Positions 33,578-40,740 of a stretch of 64,000 bases of DNA are shown here, in pieces. A program made the translations under genes and the position numbers. The stretch spans positions 1 to 64,000 of the forward strand of contig NZ_JAQAGZ010000006.1 in NCBI RefSeq assembly GCF_027533625.1, read 5' to 3'. The notes beneath the pieces were generated by a model, which was given only the letters and a program-made list of their open reading frames with translations, searched no databases and was not told where the DNA came from. Numbering within the stretch: position 1 is the first letter of the stretch; every line of letters begins with the position of its first letter. Source of the DNA: Paenibacillus gyeongsangnamensis (GTDB lineage Bacteria > Bacillota > Bacilli > Paenibacillales > NBRC-103111).

Positions 33578-34384
33578 TTGCAAACGATCGAAGTCTTATT
33601 GGCCGATGACAACCGAGAATTTACTAATCTTCTCTCCGAGTTTATCGACGACCAAGATGATATGCGGGTAACCGGCGTTGCTTATAACGGAAACGATGTG
33701 CTGCGCTTGATCGAACAAAGCCCCAGAGTGCCTGATGTGCTGATCCTCGATATTATTATGCCCCATTTGGACGGACTTGGCGTGCTCGAGAAGCTGCGTG
33801 AGATGGACCTGCAGCCGCAGCCGAAAATCATTATGCTGACCGCCTTCGGCCAAGAAAACATTACGCAGAAAGCTGTTCAGCTTGGCGCTTCCTACTACAT
33901 TCTCAAGCCTTTCGATATGGAAATTTTGACGAACCGGATTCGTCAGCTGGTGAGTACCAACCAGTCGGCCATGCCGATGATGACAAGCTCTTCCTCGTCG
34001 AAAGCGAACGTCGTCCAGCTCCCCAAAGGGAAAAATTTGGACGCCAACATTACAACCATTATTCATGAGATCGGTGTTCCTGCGCATATTAAAGGATACC
34101 AGTACCTGCGTGAAGCGATTACGATGGTATATAACAACATTGAAATTTTGGGCGCCATCACCAAGACTCTTTATCCGGCTATTGCCGAAAAGTACAAAAC
34201 GACGCCTAGCCGCGTCGAACGCGCTATCCGCCATGCGATTGAAGTCGCTTGGACGCGCGGCAACATCGACAGCATCAGCCACTTGTTCGGCTATACGATC
34301 AATATCTCGAAAGCGAAGCCGACCAATAGCGAATTTATCGCGATGGTGGCGGATAAGCTGCGGATCGAGCATAAGGTATCGTGA
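33578..34384 (+). CDS. spo0A: sporulation master regulator Spo0A
   Basis: 268 residues. Receiver domain with [11 protein letters not shown], phospho-acceptor aspartate in [13 protein letters not shown] and lysine in [10 protein letters not shown]; a short linker; and the Spo0A DNA-binding domain with [40 protein letters not shown] and the helix [25 protein letters not shown] precedes the TTG start. Phosphorylated via the phosphorelay, it commits the cell to sporulation. A strong terminator follows. Confidence 0.97.
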   Translation: MQTIEVLLADDNREFTNLLSEFIDDQDDMRVTGVAYNGNDVLRLIEQSPRVPDVLILDIIMPHLDGLGVLEKLREMDLQPQPKIIMLTAFGQENITQKAVQLGASYYILKPFDMEILTNRIRQLVSTNQSAMPMMTSSSSSKANVVQLPKGKNLDANITTIIHEIGVPAHIKGYQYLREAITMVYNNIEILGAITKTLYPAIAEKYKTTPSRVERAIRHAIEVAWTRGNIDSISHLFGYTINISKAKPTNSEFIAMVADKLRIEHKVS

Positions 34385-34458
34385 AACCCCGCGGGAAGCG
34401 CGTCGAAGGACGATAAGTAACGTTCGTTCCCGCAAAAAAACGGTTAGCAACTTTTGAA

Positions 34459-34488
34459 ACGTCGGATGGAAATCCGGCGTTTTTATTT
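34459..34488 (+). terminator. terminator of spo0A
   Basis: ACGTCGGAT and ATCCGGCGT form a 9-base stem with GGAA loop, then TTTTATTT. A group II intron begins only a few bases further on. Confidence 0.85.
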
Positions 34489-34491
34489 GTT

Positions 34492-35720
34492 GAGCGTGCC
34501 CAGAGGCACGCATTTTCTAGCCGGTGAAAGTCCGGTCGCGGGAGGGGCCAAGCCCCCGTGTAGCTAGGATGCCTGCGTACAGTGAAAGCAGTACGTAGAA
34601 GCGCATCGACGGAAGTACCTGTTAGAATCAGGGCGAGCAACATGCCAGGCCGTAACATAAAGTGAATCCTGCCGCGTCGTCAAAAAGGCCTCGCAAGAGG
34701 GAGAAGAGGGAGCCGAGTCCCGTCAACATGGACGAAGGCCATGGAAACTGCTAGGAACTTGGAGCGGCAGCGAAGAACCCTCCGGCGTAAGGGGATCGGC
34801 ATGGCATGAAAGAGGATGCAGTGAACTGGGGAGACCCTCCCCTGCACGGAAGTTTTTTTTAAAAAAAGACCGTAAAAAGGCGCTCTATAAGCCCGAAAAG
34901 TGAAGTGAGCCGTCTGCAGGAAGGGAGTCCGAGGGGCGCATAGTACCAATGAATGCAGGACAACACAACCTGCGGGAGGGAAGGAGCCCTAGTTTGTTCA
35001 TGTTTCTTAGGAGGTACGAGTCAGTGAATGCCAAGAGGCTAACGACACCAAAGGAAAACGTTCAACAACTCCAAGAGAAACTAGGTCATGCGGCCAAGGA
35101 GAACAAGAAGCGTAGATTCCATGCGCTCTATGACAAGGTCTACCGGATGGACATTCTGTGGGAAGCGTGGAGGAGAGTACGAGCCAATAAAGGGTCGGCT
35201 GGAATCGACGGGGAGACACTTGCGGACATCGAAAAACAAGGAGAGTATCTTTTCTTGTACGAATGCCATCGAATCCTCAAAGAAGGCAAGTATCATCCTC
35301 AGCCCGTAAGACGGCACTACATTCCGAAGAAAAATGGAAAGCAAAGACCGCTAGGTATTCCCACAATCCGAGACCGGGTCATCCAGATGGCGACGAAAAT
35401 GGTTATGGAACCGATCTTTGAAGCGGTGAATCCAAAGATTCAGGGGTGGAGGAACTATTACTACACGGCCCACAGCCAAGTAAAGCTAGCAAAGTTGGAC
35501 TGGTACATTTTGCAGAGGCTCACGAGATGGTATGTCAAGAAGAGACAGCACGCAAGATGGATGAGTTCGCTTCAAGAAGTAAGATTTCTGGCCAGTCAAT
35601 ATGGACTTAAAACGCTCTTGTGATCTGCATGCACATGAATGACGAACATCGGAAAGCCGTATGAGGGAAAACCTCACGTACGGTTTGATGAGGAGGGGCA
35701 GATTTCTCTGCCCTTTACTC
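34492..35720 (+). mobile_element. group II intron with internal deletion of its ORF
   Basis: The 5' part has the typical domain I sequence GAGCGTGCCCAGAGGCACGC and CTAGCCGGTGAAAGTCCGG, followed by structured RNA up to the reading frame in domain IV. The 3' part contains a domain V hairpin (AGCCGTATGAGG to CCTCACGTACGG, about 35653-35693) and a domain VI hairpin GGGGCAG/CTGCCC. The borders are approximate; the 3' end lies near CTTTACTCTA. It sits directly behind the spo0A terminator, a preferred site of some bacterial introns. The encoded protein lacks the reverse transcriptase core, so the element cannot be mobile on its own, but it may still splice. Confidence 0.85.
35024..35623 (+). pseudogene. 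group II intron-encoded protein lacking the reverse transcriptase core
   Basis: 199 residues from GTG 35024 (AGGAGG 9 bases before). Residues 30-133 are the N-terminal RT0-RT2 part (KGSAGIDGETL, VRRHYIPKKNGKQRPLGIPT, RDRVIQMATKMVMEPIFE). Residue 134 passes straight into the C-terminal maturase domain (VNPKIQGWRNYYYTAHS to YGLKTLL). The segments with the YADD catalytic box, roughly 200 residues, are missing, and the reading frame is kept. No endonuclease domain follows. Reverse transcription is impossible; some maturase function is conceivable. Confidence 0.85.
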
Positions 35721-35731
35721 TAGTAAGACTT

Positions 35732-35822
35732 TATAAGTTTTCGCAACTTACAGCTTCGCATCAACCTTGGTAAACGCGCTAGTCCTTGTAAGACAAGGAT
35801 GGCGTAGCCGTTTATCCTGGTT
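35732..35822. repeat. structured 92-base repeat, copy 1
   Basis: Nearly the same as 62641-62732: by eye eight substitutions and one indel. Common parts: TATAAGTTTTCG, AGCTTCGCATCAACCTTG, TAAACGCGCT, CTTGTAAGACAAGGA and GGCGTAGCCGTTTATCCTGG. Folding gives a TAAGTT/AACTTA stem, an outer stem closing two hairpins (TCCTTGT-AAG-ACAAGGA and TGGC-GTA-GCCG). It lies about 10 bases after the intron and before a bidirectional terminator. Not a tRNA. The strand that is transcribed is unknown. Confidence 0.8.
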
Positions 35823-35851
35823 ATTTAGGGAAAGACATGTAACTGAATGCA

Positions 35852-35897
35852 AAACGCCAGCTCCCGGGATAGGTCCCAAACGAACCGGCGTTTTTTT
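35852..35897. terminator. bidirectional terminator
   Basis: AACGCCAG and CCGGCGTT form the stem around a long loop with an inner CCCGGGAT/GTCCC pairing. TTTTTTT follows on the plus strand; TTTTG follows on the minus strand. It ends the minus-strand Tyr/Pro-rich gene. Confidence 0.7.
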
Positions 35898-35900
35898 GAA

Positions 35901-36134
35901 TTATCGGTGATGTCCGTGGTGTTCGTGCTCTGTATGCTCTCCATAATGCCCTCCGTACCATCCGCCTCCGTAGACAGGGTAGGGAACTGGAATCGGAACG
36001 GGGATCGGTTGGACCGGAGTCGAGTGCGGATAAGGATATGGGGGGGAACCGTAAGGATAAGCTGTACCGTAAGGATACGGCGGATAAGGATAATAGCTTG
36101 AAGAATACGGCGGTGGGTAGGGATAGTAAGACAT
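35901..36134 (-). CDS. Tyr/Pro/Gly-rich small protein, possibly a spore coat protein
   Basis: 77 residues: runs of Tyr and Pro (SYYPYPPPYSSSYYPYPPYP), a middle of Pro-Ile-Pro-Val repeats, and a Gly/His-rich tail (HTEHEHHGHHR). No enzyme domain. This composition is typical of coat or surface proteins of Bacillales, but no named family is recognised. AGAGGAAG lies before the ATG. A CATATGGTG (36169-36177 on the minus strand) resembles a sigma-K -10 box. Terminator at 35852-35897. Confidence 0.65.
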   Translation of the reverse strand: MSYYPYPPPYSSSYYPYPPYPYGTAYPYGSPPYPYPHSTPVQPIPVPIPVPYPVYGGGWYGGHYGEHTEHEHHGHHR

Positions 36135-36328
36135 GGCTTATCTTCCTCTCTGCTTGCTGGTGATATCACACCATATGCAGCGAATCGGGTCCGTGACACC
36201 GGCCTACTTCCCGGAAGTAATTTTCCGGCTTGGTGTCTAAAGGAGTCCGTCTTGTATCATTCATGGATCCCCAGCACCGTTTATGCATTGGGACGGCTGC
36301 TTTCCATGGGCATCTCGCTCCGGCAAAA

Positions 36329-36353
36329 GAAAAAAGCCGGCGTTGTGCCAGCT
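36329..36353 (-). terminator. rho-independent terminator (minus strand)
   Basis: On the minus strand AGCTGGC, loop ACAAC, GCCGGCT, then TTTTTT. It ends the 59-residue gene at 36392-36571. Confidence 0.85.
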
Positions 36354-36391
36354 TCGAACTAAGGCAATAACAGGATCAAGTCGAACCCCTT

Positions 36392-36571
36392 TTACGGATG
36401 GATGTCGCACTTAGTCTTAATAAAATGGATCTGATTCTCCAGCCGGCGGACGCGTTCCATCGCTTCGGGGCTGTTGTTTTCCGCTTGGGCGGCCAGAAGC
36501 TCCTCTTGCAGCTGATGCAAATCGTCTCCGGCTTGCGAGCAATCGTAATTGCTTTCCAGGTTCCGAATCAT
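36392..36571 (-). CDS. 59-residue helical protein of unknown function
   Basis: GGAGGTG lies 8 bases before the ATG, and a clear terminator follows 40 bases after the stop, so this is a real short gene. The product begins MIRNLESNYDCSQAGDDLHQ and continues LQEELLAAQAENNSPEAMER, VRRLENQIHFIKTKCDIHP: an amphipathic helical protein, likely a helical hairpin, with two cysteines. I do not recognise the family. Confidence 0.7.
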   Translation of the reverse strand: MIRNLESNYDCSQAGDDLHQLQEELLAAQAENNSPEAMERVRRLENQIHFIKTKCDIHP

Positions 36572-36652
36572 GCCCGTTACACCTCCATACGATGAATTCG
36601 CTTCTTAGTATGGGCCGGGTGTTAGACGCTAAACCGGGAGAGCAGGATGTAA

Positions 36653-36970
36653 TTATAGGATAGGCTGCTTCTTCAATAAAGACGCCACCGTTTCTTCTTT
36701 CTCTTCATAATGATCACAAGCCCAGTCGAGCCATTCCTCCGGAAGTCTTTCCATAATCAACGAACGTAGTTCCGTACTCTTCATGGCCAGATCGTAGAGA
36801 AGCTTCTCGTAGGTATGGATTACCGCATCGAAATCCAACCCTATGTCATCCATCAGCAATTCCTTCAATGCATTCTCATTGTCACTGAAGTCACGGTAAA
36901 CCAAGCCATCATAAATTTCCGTTATCAGACCATCCTGAATACGAACAATTTTCTGACATGATCTTTGCAT
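36653..36970 (-). CDS. hypothetical acidic protein
   Basis: 105 residues, mainly helical and acidic. Begins MQRSCQKIVRIQDGLITEIY; contains DFSDNENALKELLMDDIGLD and ends ETVASLLKKQPIL. No membrane segment or known motif. GGAG lies 8 bases before the ATG. It lies 82 bases upstream of the 59-residue gene on the same strand, perhaps cotranscribed. Confidence 0.6.
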   Translation of the reverse strand: MQRSCQKIVRIQDGLITEIYDGLVYRDFSDNENALKELLMDDIGLDFDAVIHTYEKLLYDLAMKSTELRSLIMERLPEEWLDWACDHYEEKEETVASLLKKQPIL

Positions 36971-37151
36971 GGAACCGACTCCTTATGCTGGGATACTGCC
37001 CATTATACCATAATAATTGTTGGATTATTGTGGAAAACTGCAAGTGCTTTCGATAATTTTCGTTTTTATTTTTCCGAGCGCATAAAGCGTCCTTTGGCCG
37101 GGGACGTTAAAACGTGAGTATAACGTGTTAGAGGAGGACTATTGAACGGGA

Positions 37152-37508
37152 ATGAATACCGCGGATTTGAACCAAAAGGCCGATTCTTATAAGATCGGTG
37201 TCGGTCACATGAAAGAGCTTATGCCCGGTATGGTGGATGCATACCATCATTTTACAGCCGCTTGTTTCGCAGACGGGGTGCTGGATAAAAAACAGAAGCA
37301 GCTGATCGCGCTCGGCATCAGCCTGTTTGCCAACAATGAGGTATGCACGGTTTATCATGTGGGAGAAGCGTTATCGGAGGGAGCGACACCGCAAGAAATT
37401 ATGGAAGCGACGGCGGTCGCCGCCGCGGTCGGCAGCGGTCATGCGATGTCTCAGGGCGTTACACGGGTGCAGCAGGCGCTCGGTTCCTTGACCGCCGGCA
37501 CCCAATAG
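37152..37508 (+). CDS. carboxymuconolactone decarboxylase (AhpD-like) family protein
   Basis: 118 residues, helical CMD fold. LDKKQKQLIALGISLFANNE, then VCTVYHVGEALSEGATPQEIME are family hallmarks. The redox pair usually written CxxC is here C-x-x-x-H (VCTVYH), so a peroxidase partner role like AhpD is doubtful. The trimeric fold is likely. A ribosome binding site GGAGG lies 14 bases before the ATG, a long spacing. Confidence 0.8.
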   Translation: MNTADLNQKADSYKIGVGHMKELMPGMVDAYHHFTAACFADGVLDKKQKQLIALGISLFANNEVCTVYHVGEALSEGATPQEIMEATAVAAAVGSGHAMSQGVTRVQQALGSLTAGTQ

Positions 37509-37571
37509 CGGGGCTGAATGCCTAAAGTAACAAAAGTTCCGGCTCTAGAAAACGGAGGTCGGGGATGGAAG

Positions 37572-38645
37572 ATGAAACCATTATCGGGTTCGGCCAAGCT
37601 GCCGATTCGGGGCCGTATCGCAGCGGACCGTATCACCAAAAATTTAGTGCTCCGGTTAAAACCCGGCGCGATCGCACTGATCAGCCATGACGACATGGAC
37701 ACGCTCGCGGCGGAGAGTCTGCTGGAAGCCCGGGTCAGGGCCGTCATTAACGCCGGGCGGACGATTACGGGCAGCCTGCCGATCAAATCGGCTCTTCGGC
37801 TGCTGGAGGCGGGAGTACCTGTCTTCGAAATCGCCCCGTCCGATTACGACCAAGCTGCTGCTTCCTCGCGTGCGGTTATACATAAGAATGGCATTTCCTT
37901 GGACCATGGATGGGTACCTTGCACAGCCTTCACCCAGGAATTGTGGCTGGAGCGGTTCACGCTTGCTTCGATGGGGGAGAAGCAGCAGCTCCGGCGGTTT
38001 ATCGAGAACACGCTTCATTACGCGCAGTACGAACAAGCCGTCATTCTGGAGCCGCTGCAATGTCCTCCGCTGCGTACGTGTCTCGTGGGCAAGCAGGTGC
38101 TTATCGTCGTACGCGGAGCAGGCTATAAACAGGATCTCGTTGCTTTGACAAGCTATATTAGGAGCCGAAGGCCCGTGTTGATCGGCGTGGATGGCGGCGC
38201 GGACGCGCTCCTCGAATGCGGTTTCCGTCCGCACCTGATCGTGGGAGATATGGACAGCGTGACGGATGCGGCTCTCCGCTGCGGAGCGGAGCTGCTCGTT
38301 CACGGTTATTTGGATGGACGCGCGCCGGGGCTGGAGCGGGTAAAAGCCGCGGGACTGGAGGCCGCTACGGTGCTTTCCGGCGGAACCAGCGAAGACTTGG
38401 CGCTTCTTCTGGCCTATGACCAGCAATGCGAGCTGATGGTTACCGTCGGCCTTCACAGCCATATGCTGGACTTTATGGAGAAGGGAAGGCCGGGCATGGG
38501 CAGCAGCTGGCTGGTCCGGATGAAGGTGGGCGGCAAGCTGGTCGATGCCAAAGGAATCAGCAAGCTGTATGCACAGGCAGCCGAATTGAAATCCATACCG
38601 GTGCGTGCCGGCTGGAAAGCCTACGTGAAGTCATTATTCATATAA
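37572..38645 (+). CDS. steA: SteA-like protein (putative cytokinetic ring protein, thiamin pyrophosphokinase-like)
   Basis: About 357 residues. KLPIRGRIAADRITKNLVLR, RVRAVINAGRTITGSLPIKS and GVPVFEIAP form the N-terminal part. The C-terminal half has VDGGADALLECGFRPHLIVG and DMDSVTDAALRCGAELLVHG, the GDMDS nucleotide-site motif of thiamin pyrophosphokinases, then LSGGTSEDLALLLAYD. One predicted C-terminal membrane segment is weak. In actinobacteria SteA takes part in septal cell separation and is located beside recN, as here. The start is uncertain: ATG 37572 or ATG 37518. First gene of a three-gene unit. Confidence 0.8.
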   Translation: MKPLSGSAKLPIRGRIAADRITKNLVLRLKPGAIALISHDDMDTLAAESLLEARVRAVINAGRTITGSLPIKSALRLLEAGVPVFEIAPSDYDQAAASSRAVIHKNGISLDHGWVPCTAFTQELWLERFTLASMGEKQQLRRFIENTLHYAQYEQAVILEPLQCPPLRTCLVGKQVLIVVRGAGYKQDLVALTSYIRSRRPVLIGVDGGADALLECGFRPHLIVGDMDSVTDAALRCGAELLVHGYLDGRAPGLERVKAAGLEAATVLSGGTSEDLALLLAYDQQCELMVTVGLHSHMLDFMEKGRPGMGSSWLVRMKVGGKLVDAKGISKLYAQAAELKSIPVRAGWKAYVKSLFI

Positions 38646-38661
38646 CAAGGGAGGGTGCCCG

Positions 38662-39369
38662 ATGCAGGCCCAAACCATATCCATCATTGTCCCCGCATGG
38701 AACGAATCGGCGCTGCTTGCGGGTACGCTCCAATCGATAGGAGAAGGCTGCCGCAATCTGACTTGCCAGACGGGTATGCGGACGCAGCTGATCGTCGTCG
38801 ATGACGGCAGCCGGGATTCGACTGCCGAGCTGGCTGTACCTTATGCCGATCTGATTCTTCGACAGCCCGCACGCCGGGGCAAAGGAGCGGCGCTGCGTCT
38901 AGGGTGGAGAGCGGCGTCCGGGGAGGTCGTCGTTTTCCTGGACGCGGACCTCGGTTCAAGCGCCAAGCATTGGCCGGATTTGATTCAGCCGCTGCTGGAA
39001 GGCGAGTGTGATATGACCGTAGCCAAGCTTCCGCAGGCCAGCCGGAAAGGCGGCTTCGGACTCGTTCGTGGAGCGGCGGCCCGAGGCGTACGATGGCTTA
39101 GCGGATTCCGCTCTCAAGCCCCATTATCAGGACAGCGCGCGGTCCGTTCGGAAATTCTTCATCGCTCGCGCGGCAGGTACGATGGCTTCGGCGTGGAGGT
39201 GGGACTGCTCATTGACGCGGTTAAGATGGGGTATCGTGTGCAGGAGCTTGAGGTGCCGCTCTATCACCGGGAGACGGGGCGCAACTGGTCGGGCTGGTGG
39301 CACCGGGGTAAGCAGCTCGCTGCGGTAAGCCGGACCCTGTGGGCTTGCTGGCGGAAGCCGGTATGCTGA
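38662..39369 (+). CDS. family 2 glycosyltransferase
   Basis: 235 residues. GT-A fold: ISIIVPAWNESALLAGTLQS, VVDDGSRDSTAELA (nucleotide-binding DD), RGKGAALRLGWRAASGEVVV and FLDADLGSS (metal-binding DAD). LSGQRAVRSEI resembles the conserved SGQRA region of dolichyl-phosphate-mannose-like transferases. It probably moves a sugar from a nucleotide donor to a lipid phosphate or polymer. It overlaps the next gene by 7 bases. GAGGG lies before the ATG. Confidence 0.85.
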   Translation: MQAQTISIIVPAWNESALLAGTLQSIGEGCRNLTCQTGMRTQLIVVDDGSRDSTAELAVPYADLILRQPARRGKGAALRLGWRAASGEVVVFLDADLGSSAKHWPDLIQPLLEGECDMTVAKLPQASRKGGFGLVRGAAARGVRWLSGFRSQAPLSGQRAVRSEILHRSRGRYDGFGVEVGLLIDAVKMGYRVQELEVPLYHRETGRNWSGWWHRGKQLAAVSRTLWACWRKPVC

Positions 39370-40226
39370 AGGCCGCCTTGCTTCCCGCAGCCGGCCTGCT
39401 TTTGTACGTTACGGGGTACGGACTGAGGTTTTGGGTATTGTCGGTATTGTATAGCCGAGGAATCACGGATATAAATTATAGGGGCGAGCCTGTTGCAACC
39501 GCGGGCGGTCTGCTCGTATGGCTGCTCGCGCAGTTATTTCTAGGAGGTCTGATGGTTTGGAAGCTGATCTTGGGCGAAGGGCCGCCGTGGGACATTGTAT
39601 TGTTCGATATGTCCTTGCTGCTGGTAACATGGGCTTCCTTCGCGGATGACCGTTACGGGGATAAACGCATTAAAGGCTTGTCAGCCCACTGGAACGCCTG
39701 GCTGAGCAGCGGCGTACCGACCACCGGATGGCTGAAGGCCGGAGCTGTACTGGGAGGAGCGCTGCTCGTTCTGCCGCCGGATGAGAGCTTGCTGGGTACT
39801 GTTTGCGGGGTTCTTCTGCCGATGCTGTCGGCGAACGCGCTGAATTTGCTGGACCTCCGCCCCGGCCGTGCGCTGAAGGTCTTTTTAGTCGTCTCCGGTG
39901 CGCTGGTGCTCGCTGCGGCGCTCTGCGGGGAATGGTTCGAGTCGGATCCTCGCTTGCTATGGCTTCTCCCGTTTATCGTCGGGGCCATGCTGCTGCTGCC
40001 TTTGGACCTAAAAGCACGCGTCATGCTGGGGGATACGGGAGCGAACCTGCTCGGCTTCGGACTTGGCTGCGCAGTGCTCTGGTCCTGGGGGCCGGCGGCG
40101 GAGTGGGGCGTCCTTCTGGTCCTGATCCTGCTGCACGTCTGGACCTGGAACCGGTCGCTTTCGCAGGTGATCGACGGGAATGCTATGCTGCGCTGGATGG
40201 ACCGGCTGGGACGAGACGGCGCGTAA
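39363..40226 (+). CDS. MraY/WecA-like glycosyl-1-phosphate transferase family membrane protein
   Basis: 287 residues from ATG 39363 with about 9-10 membrane helices. Family motifs: SFADDRYGDKRIKGLSAHW (DDxx-K), ANALNLLDLRPGRALK (NxxNxxD), and KARVMLGDTGANLLGFGLG (GDxG). The HxH loop of WecA/TagO is absent; the C-terminus ends with LSQVIDGNAMLRWMDRLGR. A polyprenyl phosphate plus nucleotide sugar reaction is inferred, not proven. It follows the glycosyltransferase with overlap. Together with steA, it suggests a cell-envelope polymer linked to division. Confidence 0.75.
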   Translation: MLKAALLPAAGLLLYVTGYGLRFWVLSVLYSRGITDINYRGEPVATAGGLLVWLLAQLFLGGLMVWKLILGEGPPWDIVLFDMSLLLVTWASFADDRYGDKRIKGLSAHWNAWLSSGVPTTGWLKAGAVLGGALLVLPPDESLLGTVCGVLLPMLSANALNLLDLRPGRALKVFLVVSGALVLAAALCGEWFESDPRLLWLLPFIVGAMLLLPLDLKARVMLGDTGANLLGFGLGCAVLWSWGPAAEWGVLLVLILLHVWTWNRSLSQVIDGNAMLRWMDRLGRDGA

Positions 40227-40234
40227 TCGTACAA

Positions 40235-40278
40235 AAAAGGGAGAAAACGCGGAAACCCTCCTGCGTCTACTCCCTTTT
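40235..40278. terminator. bidirectional terminator
   Basis: AAAAGGGAG and CTCCCTTTT form a perfect stem around a 26-base loop, flanked by an A run and T-rich DNA. It separates the plus-strand steA unit and the minus-strand DUF2627 gene, whose stop overlaps it. Confidence 0.7.
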
Positions 40279-40536
40279 GCGTTTTTGTCGGAAGCGGGGA
40301 GCTACGTAATTGCGCTTGCGGTCCCGAAAGAACGTCCATCCTCCCAAAAAGGCGATGCCGGCCGCGAACAGCAGCAATCCCCAGACTAGCTTGCCCCACA
40401 GCACGTGAGGATCGGACGAGGTATGGTCGAACTGAGCGAACCAAGCGTCCTTCATGGCCAAAAAGCCATAAGTTGCCATTAGTCCCGGTATGACGAGGAG
40501 CAGGATGGCGATAAAACGAGATAGCGTAACTTTCAT
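40267..40536 (-). CDS. DUF2627 family membrane protein (YqzF-like)
   Basis: 89 residues. Two membrane helices (FIAILLLVIPGLMATYGFL and LVWGLLLFAAGIAFLGGW) with a basic tail (FFRDRKRNYVAPRFRQKRKR). DUF2627 proteins are found beside the bkd operon in Bacillales, as here. Function unknown. AAGGAG precedes the ATG. Confidence 0.85.
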   Translation of the reverse strand: MKVTLSRFIAILLLVIPGLMATYGFLAMKDAWFAQFDHTSSDPHVLWGKLVWGLLLFAAGIAFLGGWTFFRDRKRNYVAPRFRQKRKRE

Positions 40537-40740
40537 GCGAAGCTCCTTTGCCCTTGATCGCGTTTCCTAATTCTTTATTCTTAAAGTATCATAAAAGGAT
40601 GTCCGTTTCATGTCCAGGTTTTGAATTTTGTGTCACAATGACAGAATTCATGTCGTGTTCAGATTTAGTACTATATTTCTGCCTTCAAAAAAGGTTAGAA
40701 TGTAAGGATAATAGAAAGTCGAATGCAGGAGGAATACGTA

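Noticed and set aside
35732-35822. The multi-stem repeat as a tRNA or tRNA-like gene
   Set aside because: It has three hairpins and an outer stem but no acceptor stem of seven pairs, no T-loop consensus and no anticodon loop of seven bases.
40540-40740. Sigma-54 promoter for lpd-bkd
   Set aside because: B. subtilis bkd uses sigma-L. I saw no TGGCAC-N5-TTGCA pattern upstream of lpd or bkdAA; a sigma-A promoter is present instead before bkdAA.
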